Positions 23,765 through 29,859 of a DNA stretch of 33,283 nucleotides are shown one piece after another. Where the stretch lies: IMG/VR virus record IMGVR_UViG_3300033987_000190, positions 1-33,283 of that record; one strand, given 5' to 3'. Position 1 is the stretch's first letter. Every line of letters starts with the position of its first letter. The notes under the pieces are model-generated. The model made no database searches, had not been told where the DNA came from, and was given only the letters and a program-made list of their open reading frames with translations. The translations under genes were made by a program, and so were the position numbers. This stretch comes from a virus.

Positions 23765-23805
23765 TTTAGGCGTCATTAGCCTAACCCGGCGGGACCCCGG
23801 CGTCA
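23739..23805 (-). repeat. Alternative hairpin overlapping the terminator arm
   Basis: TGACG and TCCCGCC (23739-23743, 23750-23756) can pair with GGCGGGA and CGTCA (23788-23794, 23801-23805). Inside is a small hairpin TTAGGC/GCCTAA (23766-23771, 23779-23784). It competes with both the terminator stem and arm B', so it may act as an antiterminator or simply extend the terminator. Confidence 0.55.
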
Positions 23806-23813
23806 ACAAAAAA

Positions 23814-23957
23814 TCAAACCGCAGTCTCCCCGTCGCACGGGGCGAAGAAGAGCCTCCGGGCCCATCCCCGAACCTCGACCCGGGCCTGGTATCCGTCGGA
23901 CTGCTCGTTGATGAGCTCGGCCAGAAACCGGCAGGATGCTTCGTTGGTGATGCGCAT
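23814..23957 (-). CDS. 47-aa protein, last gene of early operon
   Basis: ATG 23957 with GAGGAG upstream, ending TGA at 23814. Sequence begins MRITNEASCRFLAELINEQS and continues GYQARVEVRGWARRLFFAP. It is small, partly basic, with no membrane segment. The start follows the excisionase-like gene by 18 bases. I do not recognise it; the good ribosome site and position support it as real. Confidence 0.65.
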   Translation of the reverse strand: MRITNEASCRFLAELINEQSDGYQARVEVRGWARRLFFAPCDGETAV

Positions 23958-23975
23958 GGTGTGTCTCCTCGATGG

Positions 23976-24167
23976 TCAGGATGTGTATTCTTTCAGGCTG
24001 GAAGCCTTCACGCGGAGGCCGCGCCGCACGCCCACGGTGACGGCGTCCAGCGCCCCCGATTCGATGAGCCGATAGACCGTCCGCTTGCTCACCCCGAGAA
24101 TCGCCGCCACTTCATCGGGGCGCAGCAGCGTCTTGTTCTCCAGGATCCGCCTTTCCGGTGCCGTCAC
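23976..24167 (-). CDS. Excisionase-like HTH (MerR-type) protein, 63 aa
   Basis: GTG 24167 overlaps the stop of the upstream gene (GTGA) and has GGAGGGG 7 bases upstream; longer ORF versions have no support. The core LLRPDEVAAILGVSKRTVYR LIESGALDAV is a classic helix-turn-helix of the excisionase/MerR class, followed by the wing VRRGLRVKASSLKEYTS. It lies at the distal end of the early operon, where Mu carries its middle activator mor. It is the best candidate late activator here, which is inference. Confidence 0.8.
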   Translation of the reverse strand: MTAPERRILENKTLLRPDEVAAILGVSKRTVYRLIESGALDAVTVGVRRGLRVKASSLKEYTS

Positions 24168-24754
24168 GGACGCGCCCCTCCCATCTTTCCGGTCCAGGCT
24201 TTCAGCATCTCGTACACCTTCCGGCGCTCCTCCTCCGTGGCCGGCCGTTCCGGCTCGGCTGTCCCCTCCGCCACTCTTTCCTCTTTCCTCTCCACTCTTT
24301 CCTCTTCTTTTCCCGCTCTTTCCTCTTCCGCCACGTAGGCTCGTCCCATCCGCTGCCGCTCCACGGCCCGCTCCTCGCTCGCCGCCCGGCCGGCCGCCAT
24401 CTCCCAGGCCACGTGGCGGAGGTAGTTGTGGTTCTTGAGCCCCTTCGGCCGGCGGGCCAGCACGGCGTCCAGGGCCGCCGCCCACACGGTGGGAGGGCAG
24501 GGGCGGAGCTCGCCGCCCTCCCACCGCACGGTGCCGGACTCCACCATGTCCTGGAGCTGCTGCAGTAGCCGCAGGGCGCGCGTCCAGGTGAGCCCCCGGC
24601 CTCCCTGGCGGAACAGCCCCAGGTACGGCAGCACACGGCTCTGCACCACGCCCGGGAGGCGGGTCACCACGTCCAGGGCCTGGCGCGCCGCCGCGTCGTT
24701 TTCCCACGCCTCGGCGCTCGCTATCGCGCCGCAACTCGGGCAAATCAGCCTCAT
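24164..24754 (-). CDS. Zinc-ribbon protein with charged repeat tail (196 aa)
   Basis: N-terminus MRLICPSCGAIASAEAWEND has a CxxC and a following helix; only one CxxC pair is visible. The middle is helical (PGVVQSRVLPYLGLFRQGGR, WTRALRLLQQLQDMVESGTV), and residues 145-170 are Glu/Arg/Lys repeats (EERAGKEEERVERKEERVAE) encoded by a homopurine tract also found at 26599-26630. It overlaps its neighbour's stop (ATGA). Such proteins recur in Mu-like phage early regions, without known function. Confidence 0.75.
   Translation of the reverse strand: MRLICPSCGAIASAEAWENDAAARQALDVVTRLPGVVQSRVLPYLGLFRQGGRGLTWTRALRLLQQLQDMVESGTVRWEGGELRPCPPTVWAAALDAVLARRPKGLKNHNYLRHVAWEMAAGRAASEERAVERQRMGRAYVAEEERAGKEEERVERKEERVAEGTAEPERPATEEERRKVYEMLKAWTGKMGGARP
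24274..24305 (-). repeat. 32-bp homopurine direct repeat, copy 1
   Basis: On the + strand an all-pyrimidine-plus-one-A tract of 32 bases starting CTCTTTCCTCTTTCCTCTCC; the same 32 bases recur at 26599-26630. Here it encodes the charged E/R/K tail of the protein at 24164-24754. Confidence 0.85.
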
Positions 24755-25110
24755 CCGATCATCTCCCGGATCACTCGGGTTGCGACCATGAGCACGGTTT
24801 CATAGGACAATTCCACGCCCTTCTCACGGGCAATCCGCACGATGGATTTCCACACGGACACGGGCCGAATCTTGTCCAGGAGCTCGTGGCCATCCCAGGT
24901 CAGGCGAAAAGCCACGCAATCGATCTTCATCCCAACGTTGTCCCGACACCTGGCCTCGATGAGTCCGGCCTGATACAGCAGCCACATATGGTAGGCCACC
25001 TGCTCCCGATCAAAACCTTCCACCTGGTCGGGGCGAAGCACCTGGTCGGTTCCTTCCATCTGCTCCAGGGCCTCCAGAATCGCCCGCATAAGCTCCCAGT
25101 CCCGTTTCAT
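24751..25110 (-). CDS. DUF2513 protein (119 aa)
   Basis: Starts MKRDWELMRAILEALEQMEG, then YHMWLLYQAGLIEARCRDNV and LTWDGHELLDKIRPVSVW: these match the winged-helix-like DUF2513 family (order: KRD.DLIR.IL...E, Y....L...GLI, LTW.GHEFLD...). DUF2513 proteins occur in phages and mobile elements; a DNA-binding or regulatory role is suspected. The start has GAGGTG upstream and the end overlaps the next gene by ATGA. Confidence 0.85.
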   Translation of the reverse strand: MKRDWELMRAILEALEQMEGTDQVLRPDQVEGFDREQVAYHMWLLYQAGLIEARCRDNVGMKIDCVAFRLTWDGHELLDKIRPVSVWKSIVRIAREKGVELSYETVLMVATRVIREMIG

Positions 25111-25119
25111 GCGCCCACC

Positions 25120-25389
25120 TCATGCCCTTGTCATCTCCCGGATCACCGCCATCGCGTCTTCCAGGATGCGCCGCTGCTGCCAGGCCAGTTCCTTGGTGCT
25201 CCGGGTGCGGCCGCCGATTTTTTCATATTGATTGCAAAGCTGGACGCCCTTCGCCAGGATCCCCTGCAGCCGGACCACGGCCGGCATGGCGCCGGGACGC
25301 TCATCCAGCTCCGCCCCGCAGCACACGCACGTGTATTGCGTGCACCGCTCGCAGTGGTTCACATGCCCGCACGAGGGACAGACTTTCAT
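25120..25389 (-). CDS. Zinc-ribbon protein (89 aa)
   Basis: The N-terminus has CPSCGHVNHCERCTQYTCVC CG: four CxxC-type pairs within 25 residues, enough for one or two zinc sites. The rest is a helix (VRLQGILAKGVQLCNQYEKI, then ELAWQQRRILEDAMAVIREM). AAGGAGGTGG precedes the ATG, which overlaps the upstream stop (ATGA). Function unknown; probably nucleic-acid or protein binding. Confidence 0.75.
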   Translation of the reverse strand: MKVCPSCGHVNHCERCTQYTCVCCGAELDERPGAMPAVVRLQGILAKGVQLCNQYEKIGGRTRSTKELAWQQRRILEDAMAVIREMTRA

Positions 25390-25718
25390 CTCCCACCTCC
25401 TTGCCGGGCCGTAGCTTCGCGAAGGCCGGCTCCGTTCGCCGTCAGCACCGTCACCGCCATGCCACGGTCCTCGTCCACCAGCAGGATCATGCCGCGCTCA
25501 TGGTGCCAGTATTCGGCCAGGATCTTATGCGGCACCAATGTCCCGAAGCGCCGCACCATGCACCGCATCTGCCTCCGGATCCGGCAGGACTCCGCCAGGA
25601 TCCGGTTGATCGACTCAAGGGACGGCGTCGCCCCCACCCGCTCGTTCCATCGCCGCACGAAATGCCTCGAAAGACTGTGCACCTGCTGATGTCTCACCGT
25701 CGCATCACCATGCCTCAT
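25386..25718 (-). CDS. Small protein with RelE/DUF4258-like pattern (110 aa)
   Basis: I start at ATG 25718, overlapping the GemA stop (ATGA); the longer ORF lacks a ribosome site. Sequence: HSLSRHFVRRWNERVGATPS, then IRRQMRCMVRRFG and AEYWHHERGMILLVDEDRGM AVTVLTA. The pattern 'S.HF..R..ER' followed by two beta strands ending in 'V.TVLT' resembles DUF4258/RelE-like folds. That is weak pattern memory; it may be an RNA-binding or toxin-like small protein, or neither. Confidence 0.65.
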   Translation of the reverse strand: MRHGDATVRHQQVHSLSRHFVRRWNERVGATPSLESINRILAESCRIRRQMRCMVRRFGTLVPHKILAEYWHHERGMILLVDEDRGMAVTVLTANGAGLREATARQGGGR

Positions 25719-26140
25719 GCCGTCCTCCTTCGCCGGTCGTATTCCAGGGCGGCGATCACCGCCTGGAGCTTCCGGCCGCTCAACCATTCCACCCGCTGCA
25801 CTCCGAACATCCTCCGCGCGATGGCGTGGGCGTAGGCCCAGGGCCGCCCCGCGTCGGCCAGCAGCGCTTCCACCTTCCGGAGCATCGCCCCGCGCTCCGG
25901 ATGTGCCATGTTTCGGGGACGATCCGGATACCCGCCCGCGGACGCGGAGCCGGCCGGATCCAGGTGGGAAATGAGCCGCACCAGCTGGTCATCTGTCAGC
26001 CCGGCCGCCGATCGCACGCCGAACAGCGCCTCGATGGCCCCGCGGTAGGTCTCCTCATCCAGGCCGAGCTCCTTCTGCAGCAGATGCACCTTAGCCAGCA
26101 GCCTGCGCCGCCTGTCGCCCGCCTTGTTTCGCTTTCCCAT
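25715..26140 (-). CDS. GemA-like protein (Mu gp16, DUF1018)
   Basis: 141 aa from ATG 26140 (MGKRNKAGDRRRRLLAKVHL). The N-terminal 'LLAKVHLLQKELGLDEETYRGAIEALFGV.SA..LTD.QL..LI.HL' and C-terminal RKVEALLADAGRPWAYAHAI and ARRMFGVQRVEWL define the Mu GemA/gp16 family, which in Mu is linked to changes in host gene expression and DNA supercoiling. It follows Gam as in Mu, overlapping its 3' end by about 50 bases. Confidence 0.88.
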   Translation of the reverse strand: MGKRNKAGDRRRRLLAKVHLLQKELGLDEETYRGAIEALFGVRSAAGLTDDQLVRLISHLDPAGSASAGGYPDRPRNMAHPERGAMLRKVEALLADAGRPWAYAHAIARRMFGVQRVEWLSGRKLQAVIAALEYDRRRRTA

Positions 26141-26636
26141 CACCGACTCCCGCCAGGTCGTACCCATAACGCACACGTTCCACGCGCTCCGTGCCCACGG
26201 CCTCCAACTCGGCGTCCGGCCAGGTTTCCAGCTTCGACCAGTCCACGCTCTTGGCGATCTTGACCGCGTCCAGGCGCCCCAGGGCTTCCAGGCGCTCCAA
26301 CACGCCCCGGGCCCGCTTCACGCGGATCTCGACGCTTCGGATCAATGTGCCGTTCCGGAGCCGCACCCAGCATTCCGGCTGAGATGCGTCGAATAGATCC
26401 CCTTCGTGCGCCTTCGCCGTCTTCTTGATCTCCTTGTCCACCCGATCCAGCTCGGCCTTCCATTTCTGGATGGGCTCCTCGTATTCGGCCCGCACCGCCG
26501 CGAGCCTCCGTTTCATCTCATCTTCCAGGTCGCGAAGCTCCACTGTGAGGCGCCCCGCCTCGGCCAGCAGCTCGTCCAAGATCTTTTCCGGCGACACCCT
26601 CTTTCCTCTTTCCTCTCCACTCTTTCCTCTCTTCAC
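26091..26636 (-). CDS. gam: Gam-like host nuclease inhibitor
   Basis: 181 aa. GTG 26636 overlaps the upstream stop (GTGA); a second GTG at 26597 after the homopurine repeat is an alternative. The helical pair LLAEAGRLTVELRDLEDEMK and YEEPIQKWKAELDRVDKEIK, then HEGDLF, VRLRNGTLIRSVEIRVKRAR and VDWSKLETWPDAELEAVGTE, match Mu Gam, a Ku-like dimer that binds DNA ends and shields them from exonucleases. It protects linear phage DNA during transposition. Confidence 0.88.
   Translation of the reverse strand: MKRGKSGEERGKRVSPEKILDELLAEAGRLTVELRDLEDEMKRRLAAVRAEYEEPIQKWKAELDRVDKEIKKTAKAHEGDLFDASQPECWVRLRNGTLIRSVEIRVKRARGVLERLEALGRLDAVKIAKSVDWSKLETWPDAELEAVGTERVERVRYGYDLAGVGDGKAKQGGRQAAQAAG
26599..26630 (-). 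repeat. 32-bp homopurine direct repeat, copy 2
   Basis: Identical to 24274-24305. Here it spans the start of gam: it encodes residues 3-13 of the longer form (KSGEERGK) and provides purine-rich sequence just before the alternative GTG at 26597. Confidence 0.85.
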
Positions 26637-27082
26637 GCCGCCCCCCTGCGCCTGGCCTCCATTTCATAATCCTTCGCCTCCACGGCGATCTGGCCCAGCA
26701 GCTCCGGCAATGTGCGCCGGCGCAGCTTGGCCACCATGCCGAGCTTTCGGAGCGCCTGGGCCTGCACGCGCTCCGCCCATTCCTGCAGCTCGCTGCCGCT
26801 CATGATGTAGTAGCCGCCGCCCGCCTGACTGGCGGAACTCCCGATGGCCGCGCCGCCTCGCCGGAGCTCCGTGATGATCGTCCGGAGGCGCCGGGTGTCG
26901 TTGATCTTGTGGCGCCACTCCTCGCCGTACACCCTGCGATAGAGTTCGCCCATGTCGATGGCGTTGGCGCGCCCCACATGCTCCGTGAGCACCTGGAGCA
27001 CCCGGGCCTTCACGGCCTCTCTCTCCAACATCCGCTCCGCCCTGCGCTTCTCCTCCTGCAACGCTTTCTCTTCCTGCGTCAT
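26633..27082 (-). CDS. Unknown early protein (149 aa)
   Basis: AAGGAGGTG precedes the ATG. The first 35 residues form a charged helix (EEKRRAERMLEREAVKARVL), followed by a winged-helix-like part (ANAIDMGELYRRVYGEEWRH, DTRRLRTIITELRRGGAAIG, GGGYYIMSG). The 'TRRLRTIITELR..G..I......G.YY' arrangement suggests a winged helix for DNA binding. It lies just before gam and overlaps it. Not a named family to me. Confidence 0.7.
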   Translation of the reverse strand: MTQEEKALQEEKRRAERMLEREAVKARVLQVLTEHVGRANAIDMGELYRRVYGEEWRHKINDTRRLRTIITELRRGGAAIGSSASQAGGGYYIMSGSELQEWAERVQAQALRKLGMVAKLRRRTLPELLGQIAVEAKDYEMEARRRGAA

Positions 27083-27291
27083 CCTTCACACCTCCTTGCC
27101 GCGCCGAAGGCTTCAGGCGATTCCTGGTGCGGCGTGATCAGGAACTTGAACGGCGCCAGTCTCTTGGCCACCACGTACCGGCGACCGCTGATGGTCAGCT
27201 CGTCTCCGATCTCCACCTCGATGACATACCTCTTGCGGCCGGATCCGTTCTTGGGAAGCGGCCACCGGCCCAAGTCCACGCTAGCCCTCAT
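27079..27291 (-). CDS. Small unknown protein (70 aa)
   Basis: I choose ATG 27291 (MRASVDLGRWPLPKNGSGRK) because GGAGGG lies 5 bases upstream and it overlaps the preceding stop; longer starts read through the neighbouring gene. The rest, KRYVIEVEIGDELTISGRRY VVAKRLAPFKFLI, is predicted beta-rich. The stop overlaps the next ATG. Function unknown. Confidence 0.6.
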   Translation of the reverse strand: MRASVDLGRWPLPKNGSGRKRYVIEVEIGDELTISGRRYVVAKRLAPFKFLITPHQESPEAFGAARRCEG

Positions 27292-27574
27292 CGTGTCCCT
27301 CCATCCCTCCATCCTGCACACACCAGATGACCGGATGCCGGGGGATTCCAACCGGTCCACCATCCCGATCTCTTTCGATGTGCCGGAACTCTCCCATAAG
27401 CCAACTCCCGTACCTGCCTCCCCACAATCGTGTCCGGCGCACATGTTCATGGGCCGTCATGGCCAGGCACTGCATGGCGCATCCCTGGACCACGTCCTGG
27501 CTGTGGACCCATTCCCCCCACCATTGGCAGGCGGATTCCAGGCACCGTTCATTCCGGATCGGACAGATCTTCAT
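27281..27574 (-). CDS. Cysteine-rich small phage protein (97 aa)
   Basis: The N-terminus MKICPIRNERCLESACQWWG with CAMQCLAM has five cysteines (4, 11, 16, 32, 36), a spacing seen in small phage proteins that probably bind zinc or an Fe-S cluster. The C-terminal half is less ordered. It overlaps the membrane-protein gene upstream by 26 bases and the 70-aa gene downstream by 11. Confidence 0.6.
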   Translation of the reverse strand: MKICPIRNERCLESACQWWGEWVHSQDVVQGCAMQCLAMTAHEHVRRTRLWGGRYGSWLMGEFRHIERDRDGGPVGIPRHPVIWCVQDGGMEGHDEG

Positions 27575-27701
27575 GGCCTTCCCCCCCTTTCAAAATCTCG
27601 TCGAACACCTGGTCAATGTCACGCCCAAAGGCCCACACGCACGCCCAGAAAGCGCCGAGCCAAAGCGCCGCCCCCAACAGCCAGATCACCCATCCGTCCA
27701 T
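27549..27701 (-). CDS. Small single-span membrane protein (50 aa)
   Basis: MDGWVIWLLGAALWLGAFWA is a strong membrane segment, followed by an acidic cytoplasmic tail (IDQVFDEILKGGEGHEDLSD). AGGGGGAG precedes the ATG. It overlaps the zinc-ribbon frame upstream by ~80 bases, so one of the two ends may be wrong. Function unknown. Confidence 0.55.
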   Translation of the reverse strand: MDGWVIWLLGAALWLGAFWACVWAFGRDIDQVFDEILKGGEGHEDLSDPE

Positions 27702-27843
27702 ATCTCCCCCTCTCTTCGCTTCGAATCCACCGGCCCAGCGGCCAGAACGCCCCGGACCCGCATGCAGGACACGTTCTGCCGGAATCGCGATCGAACACCT
27801 CGTCGCAGTCCAGGCACACCCAACACCCGTTAATTTTCGGCAT
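27619..27843 (-). CDS. Zinc-ribbon protein (74 aa)
   Basis: Start at ATG 27843 with AAAGGAGG upstream. MPKINGCWVCLDCDEVFDRD and TCPACGSGAFWPLGRWI hold two CxxC pairs about 14 residues apart, the layout of a single zinc ribbon. The tail beyond ~residue 55 overlaps the membrane-protein gene and may be non-essential. Its start lies ~38 bases from the -35 of the divergent XRE promoter. Confidence 0.65.
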   Translation of the reverse strand: MPKINGCWVCLDCDEVFDRDSGRTCPACGSGAFWPLGRWIRSEERGRYGRMGDLAVGGGALARRFLGVRVGLWA

Positions 27844-27880
27844 CCAAGCCTCCTTTTTTTGGTTTGCACTCATTTTTCTC

Positions 27881-27909
27881 TTGACATCGCTACGGCAATG
27901 CCGTATAGA
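27881..27909 (+). promoter_or_regulatory. Promoter with palindromic operator for XRE gene
   Basis: TTGACA (27881-27886), an exact 17-base spacer, and TATAGA (27904-27909). The spacer contains a perfect 15-bp palindrome TACGGCA-A-TGCCGTA (27891-27905) reaching into the -10 box, a likely operator for self-repression by the XRE protein. Confidence 0.8.
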
Positions 27910-27942
27910 TCAATAAAACCGAGGATAGAAAGGAGACAAGCA

Positions 27943-28350
27943 ATGGACTGGAGAGGATTCATAAAGAACCTTCGTAGAGAACTCGGCATCAATACGCGCG
28001 ATTTTGGGGACCTGGTAGGAATCTCCAGCCGAACCGTAGAGGATTGGGAGCAGGGCCGCCGGAATCCGAGCAGGGCAGCACAAAAAGCGCTGCTCAGACT
28101 GCACGCCGACATGGTCCGCAAACAGTGCCTGTCCCGCGAACCAGGCGTGGGTCTCCACACGATTCGGGAGGATCTCGGGATTAAATACATCTACGAATTC
28201 CGTCCACCACTCGGCGAATTCGCCCCGAGGGACACCGATCCCCACGAGTGGAGCCTCGTCCGATACCCGGTCCGACTGGGACCGGATTGGGCCGAGCGCT
28301 TCGACCACACCTCCTGCGAGTGGATCTCGCAGGACCCCCCTATCAGTTGA
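27943..28350 (+). CDS. XRE/HigA-type HTH regulator, opposite to early operon
   Basis: 135 aa from ATG 27943 with AAAGGAGA upstream; the longer ORF has no support. Residues 1-50 (FIKNLRRELGINTRDFGDLV, GISSRTVEDWEQGRRNPSRA) are an XRE-type HTH with the 'S.RTV.DWEQGRR.PS.AA..LL' ending typical of antitoxin-like regulators. The C-terminal 80 residues are of unknown type (YIYEFRPPLGEFAPRDTDPH, WAERFDHTSCEW). It has its own strong promoter with palindromic operator, and no partner toxin is seen. It may be a lysogenic gene (moron) or immunity regulator. Confidence 0.8.
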   Translation: MDWRGFIKNLRRELGINTRDFGDLVGISSRTVEDWEQGRRNPSRAAQKALLRLHADMVRKQCLSREPGVGLHTIREDLGIKYIYEFRPPLGEFAPRDTDPHEWSLVRYPVRLGPDWAERFDHTSCEWISQDPPIS

Positions 28351-28361
28351 CACTTTTAAGA

Positions 28362-28386
28362 GCCGGGGTTGACCACACACCCCGGC
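28362..28386 (+). terminator. Hairpin after XRE gene
   Basis: GCCGGGG (28362-28368) and CCCCGGC (28380-28386) pair perfectly over 7 bp with an 11-nt loop, 11 bases after the XRE stop. No T tract follows on either strand, so termination is weakly supported. Confidence 0.45.
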
Positions 28387-28447
28387 CGCAGCTTCGCACC
28401 AGCTATCCATCTTCGCCATGCCTCACCTCCTTGGAGCGCCGTAGCTT

Positions 28448-29074
28448 TCATGCGAAAGCGGCTCCGATCTCCCTGCACAACTCCGCCGCCCTCCGCCCGT
28501 GTTCCTCCACGTGTTGGGCCAACCCACTGCACACCAACCGATTCAGCTCCACGACCTTCATCACGAGAGGATCAGGCTGGAACTCCTCTTTGGAAGCCGG
28601 CTCGAAAATCGCGTCCCTGCCCGCCAGCGTGAGGCGCCACAGTTTCTCCACGCAACCGTTCGGCTTCCTACGTATCCCTGCCTGGCGAACCCATCCTTTC
28701 TCCTTGTAAGTCCGCATGCGCTTGTAGATGTAGGAATCGCTGGTGCCGGCCTGCTGCGCGATGTCTTGGACGGACCACTTCTCGTTGATCTGCATGGCTC
28801 GCCGGATGCGGTCCTCCATCTCGGCTGGCCTCGGGGCGTCCGGTCCGCCGGCCTCGGGCCCTCCGCTCCGATCGCTCGCAAAGGCATACACGCCGTGGCT
28901 CAGCTTCCGGAGAAACCCCTGCCGGCAAAGCGTCTCCACCGCGCGCTTCGCCTGGTCCACCGTGAGCCCCAGGGCTTCCCGGACCTGCTTTTTGCGGATC
29001 GTCCCCTGGGCCGCAGCGAACTGGCGCACCATGTCCGTGGTGGTCCCGACCCTGAGCGCCCGTCCCGTCGTCAT
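28448..29074 (-). CDS. Winged-helix DNA-binding protein (208 aa)
   Basis: Two winged-helix units: residues 12-70 (MVRQFAAAQGTIRKKQVREA, VDQAKRAVETLCRQGFLRKL, HGVYAF) and 86-155 (IRRAMQINEKWSVQDIAQQA, GTSDSYIYKRMRTYKEKGWV, LWRLTLAGRDAI). The start has AAAGGAGGTGACGG upstream. It follows MuB directly and resembles regulators in the early regions of B3-like transposable phages. Target unknown. Confidence 0.75.
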   Translation of the reverse strand: MTTGRALRVGTTTDMVRQFAAAQGTIRKKQVREALGLTVDQAKRAVETLCRQGFLRKLSHGVYAFASDRSGGPEAGGPDAPRPAEMEDRIRRAMQINEKWSVQDIAQQAGTSDSYIYKRMRTYKEKGWVRQAGIRRKPNGCVEKLWRLTLAGRDAIFEPASKEEFQPDPLVMKVVELNRLVCSGLAQHVEEHGRRAAELCREIGAAFA

Positions 29075-29103
29075 CCGTCACCTCCTTTCCGCAGTTCCGC
29101 ACG

Positions 29104-29838
29104 TCATGCCCAGGCCCCGATCACCTTGAGTTTCCTGCCCCCCTTCGGTCCATCCAGCCACCTGGGCATCCGATCCACCATGTCGGCTTCCACCATTTTG
29201 GTCCTGTTGGCCTTACAGATCCGCTCAAGTTCCCATACCGCCTGCCAGACCCGCCTGAAATCGCCGCCCGAGATCTTTTCCACCTTGCGGGCCGCCTCGG
29301 GCTCCATCTTGAGGTCCGCCGCCTTCAAGGTGAACAGCATGATGTCTTCTGCTCCGATGGGCCCGAACTCCACCGTGCGCGTGACACGGCTCCACAGCCT
29401 GCGACGGCTCTCGATCTGGGCGAACAGGTGCTGCTCCCCGATGAACACCACCGGGGCCCCGGTTAGGTCGTGCAAGTCCCGGAAATGCTCGATCAGGTCC
29501 ACCTTCAGCCGGTCGGCCTCATCCACGAGCACCGGACGTGGGTCGGCATCCAGGGCCTCCGCCGCCATGCGCCGGCACCGTTCCACGCTGTGGGCTTCCT
29601 GTCCCCGAAGCGCCCGGCAGAGCGCCCCCAACATGGCCCGAGGGGTCCAGTCCTGCATCACCCGGAGATACACCGCCCCGGTTCGCACTGCGTATTCCCG
29701 GGCGCACACCGTCTTGCCCCGGCCGGCGATTCCCCACACCACCGCCAGGCCAGGCTGGCCCGCCTCGATGTCCTCCAGGGCCACCATCGCCTCGCGGAAC
29801 TTCCGTACATTGGCCGTCTCCAAGAAAATGTTTCTCAC
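29104..29838 (-). CDS. MuB-like transposition ATPase
   Basis: 244 aa from GTG with AAAGGAGGT. Walker A GIAGRGKT (36-43), Walker B VLVDEADRL (103-111), sensor VVFIGEQ (130-136) and arginines at 145-147 (SRRRL), the pattern of AAA+ MuB/BcepMu-type target selectors. It is shorter than Mu B (312 aa) because it lacks the N-terminal HTH domain, as in D3112/B3-type phages. It binds target DNA, activates transposase and gives target immunity. Confidence 0.9.
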   Translation of the reverse strand: MRNIFLETANVRKFREAMVALEDIEAGQPGLAVVWGIAGRGKTVCAREYAVRTGAVYLRVMQDWTPRAMLGALCRALRGQEAHSVERCRRMAAEALDADPRPVLVDEADRLKVDLIEHFRDLHDLTGAPVVFIGEQHLFAQIESRRRLWSRVTRTVEFGPIGAEDIMLFTLKAADLKMEPEAARKVEKISGGDFRRVWQAVWELERICKANRTKMVEADMVDRMPRWLDGPKGGRKLKVIGAWA

Positions 29839-29859
29839 TCAGCCACCTCCTTTCCGCGA

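Larger units (their letters stand above)
27910..28419 (-). other. Antisense ORF with strong ribosome site over XRE gene
   Basis: ATG 28419 is preceded by AAGGAGGTGAGGC, as good as any ribosome site in the early operon, and opens a 169-codon frame (MAKMDSWCEAAAGVCGQPRL...) running entirely antisense to the XRE gene and ending in its 5' region. The protein has no recognisable motif. The likeliest reading is a real early-gene start whose body was replaced when the XRE unit was inserted. Confidence 0.35.

Noticed and set aside
23766-23784. Integron attC-like site (TTAGGC...GCCTAA)
   Set aside because: The core motifs are in the wrong order and no integrase or cassette structure is present.
27943-28350. 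Toxin-antitoxin pair including the XRE gene
   Set aside because: No small toxin gene flanks it in the same direction; only the regulator can be supported.
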